From NCBI GenBank assembly GCA_024763135.1, contig JANTGD010000175.1, positions 1-7,339 of the forward strand: a DNA stretch of 7,339 nt, written 5' to 3'. A program made the position numbers and the translations under genes. Of the stretch, positions 1-4,528 are shown in pieces. Each line of letters opens with the position of its first letter. Position 1 is the stretch's first letter. A model generated the notes under the pieces. The model was not told the origin of the DNA, searched no databases, and saw nothing but the letters and a program-made list of their open reading frames with translations. This DNA comes from Thiotrichales bacterium (GTDB lineage Bacteria > Pseudomonadota > Gammaproteobacteria > UWMA-0217).

Positions 1-20
1 GACCTAACCGTTTGTTGGAC
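1..20 (+). other. Right end of an upstream attC site (partial)
   Basis: The core GTTGGAC at 14-20 fits the R' consensus GTTRRRY. Its last six bases are the reverse complement of the first six of GTCCAAC at 2366-2372, the R'' core of the next attC, so 15 is the first base of a cassette. The left part of this attC lies outside the window, so its stem cannot be checked. Only the core match and the pairing with the downstream site support it. Confidence 0.6.
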
Positions 21-23
21 AAG

Positions 24-258
24 CCCTGGAGTGACTCTTTTATAAGAAAATATCTTTTTTGGAATTCAGCCGGATTGCTGGGGTGTTTTTAGAATCCTGC
101 CGCGATTCATTACCATCGCGGCAAAGCGGTGCTGTGAATGGCGTTTTTCACTTATTTCCCCCGGATTGAAGCCGAACGCCGTCCTCAGCAGCGTTACTGA
201 CAACAATTTTTCAACAAAGGTGTTTGGGTTTACATCATCAATCATGATCTCCTGTCAT
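24..258 (-). other. Non-coding 3' region of IS91 element 1, presumed origin end
   Basis: This is the stretch between the transposase stop and the cassette start core. No credible gene is seen on either strand. It contains a perfect 9-bp inverted repeat (98-123) and AT-rich sequence near the outer end (about 36-60). In IS91-type elements the region after the transposase carries the replication origin end (oriIS), and this is the natural place for it. The exact nicking position is inferred from the adjacent CTTG on the minus strand. Confidence 0.45.
98..123. repeat. Perfect 9-bp inverted repeat (hairpin)
   Basis: TGCCGCGAT at 98-106 and ATCGCGGCA at 115-123 are exact reverse complements separated by 8 bases. 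It lies 3' of the transposase reading frame inside the element. It is not followed by a clear T run on the minus strand, so a role as an intrinsic terminator is weak. It may instead be part of the subterminal structure of the element. Confidence 0.6.
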
Positions 259-1350
259 TTATGTAGGTAACCCCACCTGCGTCTTAAAGACCGGTTCCAG
301 TCTGGTTTTGATGATGTTCATCGTGCCACCACAACAAGGACAGCGCATCGGTGGCCGTTTCTTGATCAGCGCTAATGCTTTGCCGGGAACAATCCTGAGT
401 AACCACTGAAGCAATTGAATCAGCCTTTTGCTGTTGGGATGTAAAAGGCCAAACTGGCGTGCACGTCGAAACCCTCGGGGTAAAACATGACGCAGAACCA
501 GCCACAGGAATTGGGCGCCTGAAACAGTTCGCTACTTAAACTGCCTGGTTTTACTGTCTCGATAGCGAAACGTGACTTTGCCATTGTTGCAGGCAACAAT
601 GTCCTTTTCCTGAATCACGCCCCGGTAAAGATAACGGCCCAGATATACCAACGCTTTTTCACCGCTCCCGACGGATTTGCAATCCACAACCCATTTCTCA
701 GGATAGCTTACGGGCAGAATAAGATCGGCCTTGCGGATACCTTTGAGCATTTTGGCTCGAAAGACCTTGGCCAGTGCCTTGTGGTTGAACAAGTAGCTTT
801 TTTTACCGCTGGTTTTTGCTTTGGTACGCCAGAGTCTGTTGACCGCATCAATCGCAGCCGCGGGCACCACCAGATGCACATGCGGATGAAACGCAAGCTG
901 CCTTGAATGGGTATGCAATACGGCAATCGCACCCGGGGTGCCTTGAAGCTGCTTATCGTTTTGGGCAAACGTTCGAACGGTTTCACAGGCACAGCGGATA
1001 ATCAGGTCATAGAGTGTACGTTGATGCTGCCATACCAGTGACCTAAGCTCGGCAGGCAGGGTGAAGGTCAGTAAAAAATACTCGGCAGGCACTTGTTTTT
1101 GGAGCTGACGCGCCAACCATTGCTGGCTTTCATGGTTTTGACAATGGGGGCAGTGGCGATGCCCGCAGGAATGCGGCACATAAATCTGGTGATTACACTC
1201 AGCGCAACCCACCAACATCTGGGGGCTGGCCGATGTACGGCAGTACTTCATGGCGCCCAGCGCCTTGAAGTGAGAAGGTAATAGCTTGCGCTTATATTGT
1301 GCCAGAAAGTCGTCTTCAAATTGCTCGATGATCGATGAGAGTAAAATCAT
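259..1350 (-). pseudogene. tnpA: IS91-family Y2/HUH transposase with internal amber stop
   Basis: This encodes a rolling-circle (HUH) transposase. Numbered from the ATG at 1350, it shows an N-terminal zinc-binding cluster (C49, C52, C62, C67, C70), the HUH motif in HPHVH (H157, H159), and the two-tyrosine helix YLGRY (Y236, Y240). Codon 273 is TAG (532-534). The same frame then continues to TAA at 259-261 with typical family sequence: RTVSG, then LVLRHVLPRGFRRAR, and a C-terminal zinc ribbon RCPCCGG. One base change therefore removes the last 90 residues of a 362-residue product. The start is taken at ATG 1350, which overlaps the recombinase stop as ATGA and has a strong GGAGG 8 bases upstream. 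An in-frame TTG at 1365 is less likely. The truncated product keeps all catalytic residues but loses the C-terminal domain. Sequencing error is possible. Confidence 0.85.
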
Positions 1351-2254
1351 TTGACCCCCCTCCAATCCATATCAAAGCCACTCATCAGATCATTGATCAG
1401 CTGCTGAGCATTGCTATCTGTTTGGGAGGTCAGTTGGGTGTACTTTGTGGTGGTTAAAATGCTGCGGTGACCGAGGATCTTCTGTACCTCAAGCAAATCC
1501 ACACCGGCTTCGATCAGATGGGTTGCATAGCTGTGGCGTAGAGAATGTGGGGTAATCTTTTTTTTACCCCGCACTGGGCAACGACCTTTCGAAGGGTGGT
1601 TTGAACCCCACCACGATCCAACGGTGTCGTGGCAGAGCCGCTACCGCTTAAACCCCCTTTGCGATTGGGGAACAGCAGCACCGGATTGCGGTGTACTGAC
1701 CAGAATCTACGCAAGACTTCAAGGGTTGCGTCAGGTAATGGAACCAGACGATCCTTGTTACCCTTGGCATCTCGGATATGAACCCGATGACGCTCTGCAT
1801 CGAGATCACCGACCTCAAGGCGCAATCCCTCACCCAGCCTCAAACCCAGGCTATAGACCGTAAAGTAGAACACTTTATAACTGAGTATGCGGGTGGTTTT
1901 AAACAGATGGATCGCTTCTTCAACCGTCACAATGTCTGGTAGCCGAACTGCTTTGGGTGGCTTGATCAGATCGAGGTGACACCAGGGTTTATGCAGTACA
2001 TGTTGGTAGAAGAATTTAAGCCCATACAGATCGAGTTTCACCGTGCTCCAGGAATGGGTGTTGAGCAAAGTGGAAAAATACTCAAGCAACTGTTCTTCGG
2101 TGAGATCCCGAATCTGGTAATCAAACCAGTCCCCTATATACCGGATGGCACGCGCATAGGCCCCGATCGTCTTGGGTTGAAGCCCCTTGAGTTGGAGATG
2201 TTTCAGGTGAGTCTGGTAATCTTTGTTGAATGTTGCGTCAGATGATGTTGTCAT
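1347..2254 (-). CDS. Tyrosine recombinase of the IS91 element, split by a -1 frameshift
   Basis: This is an integrase of the XerC/XerD-like tyrosine recombinase family. Read in one frame, the product stops after 246 residues (stop at 1514-1516). A -1 shift at the A8 run (1558-1565) gives a normal-length 302-residue protein. Visible features are an N-terminal SAM-like core-binding domain (about 8-90), catalytic R139 in GLRLGE, and the beta-hairpin lysine K164 in AKGNKDR. After the shift come HSLRH (H237, R240), LGHRS (H263) and the nucleophile Y272 in TKYTQ. All residues from the HxxR box onward depend on the shift. The start ATG at 2254 has a GAGG 9 bases upstream. The stop overlaps the transposase ATG. 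Companion ORFs upstream of the transposase are known in IS91-type elements; its role here is unknown. The lesion could be programmed slippage, mutation or a homopolymer error. Confidence 0.75.
1557..1565 (-). promoter_or_regulatory. A8-G slippery run, candidate -1 frameshift site
   Basis: On the minus strand the recombinase frame reads GTA AAA AAA AGA. Slipping back one base over the two lysine codons gives AAG ATT ACC and restores the HSLRH box. A_AAA_AAA heptamers support -1 slippage in bacteria and are used by several IS families. No obvious downstream stem or well-placed internal Shine-Dalgarno stimulator is seen, so a simple one-base loss in the run is equally possible. Confidence 0.45.
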
Positions 2255-2258
2255 GAGC

Positions 2259-2315
2259 TGTAACCTCGTTATTCACGGCTTGAATATTCCCTCCTGCTGG
2301 AGGGTTGAGGTTACA
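2259..2315 (-). promoter_or_regulatory. Structured leader that can sequester the recombinase RBS
   Basis: TGTAACCTC at 2259-2267 and GAGGTTACA at 2307-2315 are perfect 9-base complements. The arm nearest the gene contains the GAGG ribosome binding site of the recombinase. Inside the loop a second perfect hairpin forms (CCCTCC 2289-2294 with GGAGGG 2299-2304, loop TGCT). In the minus-strand transcript this would bury the binding site in a stem, which suggests translational control of the recombinase and the coupled transposase. Function is inferred. Confidence 0.5.
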
Positions 2316-2347
2316 TATTAGTCTTCATCAAGGGCCGCGGCTTGTTT

Positions 2348-2361
2348 CTCCGCGATAGCGG
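2348..2361 (-). repeat. Terminal palindrome of IS91 element 1
   Basis: The minus strand reads CCGCTATCGCGGAG, with a CCGC/GCGG stem around TATC. The same 14 bases occur at 3093-3106 at the 5' end of the second IS91-type gene. In both copies exactly four bases separate the palindrome from an integron core site. It lies upstream of the recombinase and is taken as the terminus end of the element. Confidence 0.6.
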
Positions 2362-2365
2362 GTTC

Positions 2366-2452
2366 GTCCAACAAGCAAGTCAACCGGACCGCGGCACCAG
2401 GGTGCCGCTTCGTTAATGCTGGGGCGCGGCCCGGTTACTTAAAACGTTATGC
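2366..2452 (+). other. attC site of cassette 1
   Basis: R'' is GTCCAAC (2366-2372) and R' is GTTATGC (2446-2452). The arms pair as expected: AACCGGACC near the left matches GGCCCGGTT near the right with one mismatch. Next to it GACTT on the folded strand faces ACTT, leaving one extrahelical base, typical of attC sites. The central part holds a perfect 8-bp hairpin (GCGGCACC 2391-2398 with GGTGCCGC 2401-2408). Recombination would occur between G2446 and T2447. Confidence 0.85.
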
Positions 2453-2453
2453 A

Positions 2454-2483
2454 ATGAAACGGCTTAGCGAGGAGCGTAGTTAG
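2454..2483 (+). promoter_or_regulatory. Nine-codon leader mini-ORF at the cassette junction
   Basis: ATG AAA CGG begins one base after the cassette core and ends in TAG at 2481-2483. The G of the TAG is the first base of the GTG start of the next gene (TAGTG). The RBS of the gene, AGGAG at 2470-2474, lies inside this mini-ORF. Such an arrangement can couple translation across a cassette junction. Whether it is translated is not shown; it has no clear ribosome site of its own apart from what may lie in the attC. Confidence 0.3.
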
Positions 2484-3004
2484 TGGTTAAAGACACAATT
2501 GAAATACTCGATTCCATAGCATCAAGATCGGTGCCCGAAATATTTTTGGTCTTGGGCGTTATTGCAATTGCATTTTCTGGCGTTGAGATATTGGAAAAGA
2601 ACGAGGCGATGAAAATGAATGTAATGCGGCTTTTGCTAGGGCTGGGAGTACTTCTTGTTATCGTGGCGGTTGTAGTAACTGTATATCCTAAGTTGAACCC
2701 TGAAGATCCAGATCAGCCAAGCACAAGCAGAACATATGTTCGCTTCCACCCTGTAGCTGTCACTATTGCCGATGGATGGTTACAAATAACAATGAGCCAG
2801 GAAACCTACGGTCAAGGTGCATCCAATCCTTGCAATAACTCTCGGGTAGTAATGCTAGATGATCATAAATATTCTTCACATTACTTGGATCTTGCCCAGC
2901 AAGCATTGATTAGCAACAAGCGCTTAGCCGTTGGAATGAGTGGTCGTTGTAGGACAGAACACAACTGGAATGAAATACAAACGTTAATTCTGGTAGAGAA
3001 TTAA
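2483..3004 (+). CDS. Cassette-encoded two-TM protein with a Cys-containing soluble domain, unknown function
   Basis: The function is not recognised. The 173-residue product has two hydrophobic segments (about residues 18-36 and 47-68) separated by a short charged loop. A proline/acidic linker (about 69-80) follows, then a soluble domain of about 90 residues. That domain contains two cysteines (C117, C156) and a pattern of NxCNNSR, then YLDLAQQALISNKRLAVGMSGRC, ending in a hydrophobic strand. This recalls small beta-rich domains common in secreted proteins of marine gammaproteobacteria, where two cysteines may form a disulphide; the resemblance is only from memory. The start is GTG at 2483, with AGGAG 8 bases upstream (2470-2474). 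With both ends of the protein outside the membrane on the same side, the domain would face the periplasm only if the N terminus does too. The gene is alone in its cassette. Confidence 0.75.
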   Translation: MVKDTIEILDSIASRSVPEIFLVLGVIAIAFSGVEILEKNEAMKMNVMRLLLGLGVLLVIVAVVVTVYPKLNPEDPDQPSTSRTYVRFHPVAVTIADGWLQITMSQETYGQGASNPCNNSRVVMLDDHKYSSHYLDLAQQALISNKRLAVGMSGRCRTEHNWNEIQTLILVEN

Positions 3005-3005
3005 T

Positions 3006-3088
3006 GCATAACAAGGCAAATTCACTCGGACGTCAAAAAGCGCCGCTGCGCTCTGCTTTTTTGCCTCCGGTGATTTGCGGCGTTGAAC
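3006..3088 (+). other. attC site of cassette 2
   Basis: R'' is GCATAAC (3006-3012), complementary to the cassette's own first bases TTATGC. R' is GTTGAAC (3082-3088). The arms pair well: GCAAATTCACTCGGA on the left folds on TCCGGTGATTTGC on the right with two extrahelical bases. The AAAAAGC/GCTTTTT stem and an AGCGC/GCGCT tip follow. The T-rich arm after a GC hairpin may also end transcription from cassette 2. Confidence 0.85.
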
Positions 3089-3091
3089 AAA

Positions 3092-3105
3092 TCCGCTATC
3101 GCGGA
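3092..3105 (+). repeat. Terminal palindrome of IS91 element 2
   Basis: TCCGC-TATC-GCGGA is a perfect 5-bp stem with a 4-base loop. It lies four bases after the integron core GTTGAAC, counting from the CCGC stem it shares with element 1. It overlaps the presumed -35 region of the transposase promoter. Confidence 0.6.
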
Positions 3106-3124
3106 GGCTGCGGGAATCTATAAT
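3096..3124 (+). promoter_or_regulatory. Candidate promoter of transposase 2
   Basis: TATAAT at 3119-3124 is a perfect -10 box, 36 bases before the start codon. The best-spaced -35 (CTATCG at 3096-3101, 17-base gap) is poor and lies in the terminal palindrome. The call rests on the -10 box and position alone. Confidence 0.4.
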
Positions 3125-3160
3125 AGGGAAGAAAAATAACAACGAATAGAATAAAATAAC

Positions 3161-4420
3161 ATGATAAAAAGATCAAAAAAATTTCTACAAACCCTGTTCA
3201 CACAGCACTTTGACGACTACAAAAAACGACATAAACAACCACGAAAAAACATCAAGGCCGCCGAAGCAATCATGAACTGCCGAACCGCAGAAAATGGCTC
3301 CACCCGCTACCATTGCCCCAATGACGGTGAACACATTGACATCCCGCATGCCTGCAAACATCGGAGCTGCCCGCTATGTGCCGCAAAAAGCATCAAACAG
3401 TGGGTAGACAAACAAAAACAACGACTACTCCGCTGTGAACACTACCACCTGGTATTCACACTGCCCCACGAATACCTCGGACTCTGGCAATACAACCGGG
3501 CCTGGTTCATCAAAACACAGTTCGATGTCTGCCGCGAAGTCTTAATGGAAATGCTCGCTGACGAAAAACACCTTGGCGCCAAACCCGGCATCATCATGGC
3601 GTTCCACAGCTGGGGCAGGAAACTCAACCTGCACCCGCATATCCATGCCCTGGTCACCGCGGGCGGACTGACTGACGCCGGACAATGGAAACCTGTTGAA
3701 AACGACTTCCTGCTACCGGTTCGCGCCGTCAAAGCCTACTACCGGGGTAAATTTCAGGATCGCATCAAAAACGCACTCCAAGCAAAGGTGTTGACACTCC
3801 CACCAGATGCAACCGAAGCCAGCGTTCAACGGCAGATCAAACAGCTCTACAAAAAACAGTGGAATGTACGAATTCAGGAAAAATACAGCCACGGCAAAGG
3901 CGTCCTGCTCTACCTGTCGCGCTACCTCAAAGGCGGCCCACTCAAAGCCCAACAGATCCAGCGCATGGACGACCAGCACATCCGCTTCAGCTACAAAGAC
4001 CATCGCAAAAAACAACAACAAAGTCTGAGCCTGAGCATCGACGAATTCATGCGTCGACTCCTGATGCACATCCCCGAGCCCAGGATACACACTCTGCGCC
4101 ATTACGGGCTCTATGCATCACAAGCGATCGCATCCAGAGAAACCTGCCAGAAACAACTGACCTCGTCACCGCTTCAAACCCTGGAGACAGACGATAAGAC
4201 ATTGAAAGAAAGTACTTTTCAGGTACTTTGCAAACACTGTGGAAGCCTCATGGTGGCCGGAGCATCGAGCTACAGAAAACAAAAATATGAAAATTCCTAT
4301 AATAAGGAAAAGCCCGGTTGGATTGACAGCATAATGACCCGGCCGGAAGATAGATTCGTTCAACAAGGCGTTCAAGCGTCGCCTCACGATCATCGAGTCC
4401 CCAACTTCGGTACTTCGTAG
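3161..4420 (+). CDS. tnpA: IS91-family Y2/HUH transposase with attC-encoded C-terminal tail
   Basis: This 419-residue rolling-circle transposase has an intact frame. It shows an N-terminal zinc cluster (C40, C52, C65, C70, C73), the HUH motif in HPHIH (H160, H162), two tyrosines in YLSRY (Y251, Y255), and a C-terminal zinc-ribbon pair CKHC (C357, C360). All catalytic features are present, so it could be active as an enzyme. It differs clearly from the transposase in cassette 1, with many replaced residues around the shared motifs. Residues 400-419 are encoded inside the attC that begins at 4358, so the native C terminus seems to have been replaced or extended by cassette sequence. The start codon ATG at 3161 has no strong Shine-Dalgarno; the leader is A-rich. 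No companion recombinase gene is present. Transposition would need an origin end that is not evident here, although cassette excision would still be possible. Confidence 0.9.
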   Translation: MIKRSKKFLQTLFTQHFDDYKKRHKQPRKNIKAAEAIMNCRTAENGSTRYHCPNDGEHIDIPHACKHRSCPLCAAKSIKQWVDKQKQRLLRCEHYHLVFTLPHEYLGLWQYNRAWFIKTQFDVCREVLMEMLADEKHLGAKPGIIMAFHSWGRKLNLHPHIHALVTAGGLTDAGQWKPVENDFLLPVRAVKAYYRGKFQDRIKNALQAKVLTLPPDATEASVQRQIKQLYKKQWNVRIQEKYSHGKGVLLYLSRYLKGGPLKAQQIQRMDDQHIRFSYKDHRKKQQQSLSLSIDEFMRRLLMHIPEPRIHTLRHYGLYASQAIASRETCQKQLTSSPLQTLETDDKTLKESTFQVLCKHCGSLMVAGASSYRKQKYENSYNKEKPGWIDSIMTRPEDRFVQQGVQASPHDHRVPNFGTS

Positions 4421-4477
4421 TGATAATCGGGGGCAGTTTTTTTTGCGGTGGGGACGACGCTTAACTTAGCGTTGGGC
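4358..4477 (+). other. attC site of cassette 3
   Basis: R'' is GTTCAAC (4358-4364), complementary to the cassette start TTGAAC. R' is GTTGGGC (4471-4477). GTTCAAGCGTCG in the left arm folds on CGACGCTTAAC in the right arm with one extrahelical G. At about 120 bases it is the longest attC here. It overlaps the last 20 codons and stop of the transposase. A T8 run after a G-rich stretch (about 4437-4444) may weaken read-through into the next cassette. Confidence 0.82.
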
Positions 4478-4528
4478 ATGAAATGCACCATGGAATTTTC
4501 AAATGGAGAAGCTCTAAATGAAGGTTGA
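4478..4528 (+). promoter_or_regulatory. Sixteen-codon mini-ORF over the helicase start
   Basis: ATG AAA begins at the base directly after the cassette core GTTGGGC. The frame ends at TGA 4526-4528, overlapping the helicase start by 11 bases in another frame. The helicase RBS GGAG (4505-4508) lies within it. Cassette 2 has the same ATGAAA-at-junction arrangement. It may allow translational coupling, or may be chance. Confidence 0.22.

Larger units (their letters stand above)
24..2361 (-). mobile_element. IS91-family element 1 (tyrosine recombinase plus Y2/HUH transposase)
   Basis: On the minus strand this holds a structured leader, a tyrosine recombinase (frameshifted), an overlapping IS91-type transposase (with an amber codon), and about 235 bases of non-coding 3' region. 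The presumed terminus end is the palindrome CCGC-TATC-GCGG at 2350-2361. The presumed origin end abuts CTTG (minus strand, 20-23). IS91-family origin ends are known to lie next to GTTC or CTTG tetranucleotides, which is why the end is placed here. No target duplication is expected for this rolling-circle family. Exact ends are estimates. Both genes carry lesions, so the element is probably inactive unless the frameshift is programmed. Confidence 0.65.
15..2446 (+). mobile_element. Integron cassette 1, filled by an IS91-family element
   Basis: The cassette is bounded by G|TTGGAC at 14-20 and by an attC at 2366-2452 whose R'' core GTCCAAC is its exact complement. Practically the whole body is an IS91-type element on the minus strand. 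About three bases (AAG) lie between the start core and the element's presumed origin end, and four (GTTC) lie between its other end and the attC. No separate passenger gene is visible. At 2432 bases it is large for a cassette. Boundaries are read from the sequence; that the element is mobile as a cassette is inferred. Confidence 0.75.
2447..3082 (+). mobile_element. Integron cassette 2 (small membrane protein)
   Basis: It begins with TTATGC and ends with an attC opening with GCATAAC, the exact complement. It carries one gene in the usual cassette orientation, with 36 bases before the start codon and one base between stop codon and attC. It has the normal compact cassette form of 636 bases. 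Confidence 0.85.
3089..4357 (+). mobile_element. IS91-family element 2
   Basis: The 5' end carries CCGCTATCGCGGAG (3093-3106), shared with element 1. The 3' limit is set just before GTTC at 4358, since IS91-type origin ends abut GTTC or CTTG and this GTTC is the start of the attC core. There is no non-coding 3' region like the roughly 235 bases in element 1. The origin end is therefore either very compact and overlaps the gene, or has been lost. Exact ends are inferred. Confidence 0.5.
3083..4471 (+). mobile_element. Integron cassette 3, filled by an IS91-type transposase gene
   Basis: The cassette starts TTGAAC and ends in an attC whose R'' core is GTTCAAC, the exact complement. Only four bases (AAAT) lie between the start core and the IS91-like terminal palindrome, and the transposase frame runs directly into R''. 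No other gene fits. It is therefore a cassette whose cargo is an IS91-type element, in the opposite orientation to the one in cassette 1. Confidence 0.75.

Noticed and set aside
284..505. Open frame of 73 codons on the minus strand
   Set aside because: It overlaps the transposase C-terminal part in another frame. The transposase frame itself gives family sequence (HVLPRGFRR, CPCC), so this is a shadow.
1976..2245. Open frame of 89 codons on the plus strand
   Set aside because: It lies opposite the N-terminal half of the tyrosine recombinase, with no sensible RBS and no recognisable motif.
3713..4102. Open frame of 129 codons on the minus strand within transposase 2
   Set aside because: It is antisense to the conserved HUH transposase and has low-complexity composition expected from the reverse of a coding frame.
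4389..4444. Intrinsic terminator before the helicase cassette
   Set aside because: CCCC and GGGG with a T8 run exist, but the loop is long and the stem short; the sequence is better explained as the body of an attC.
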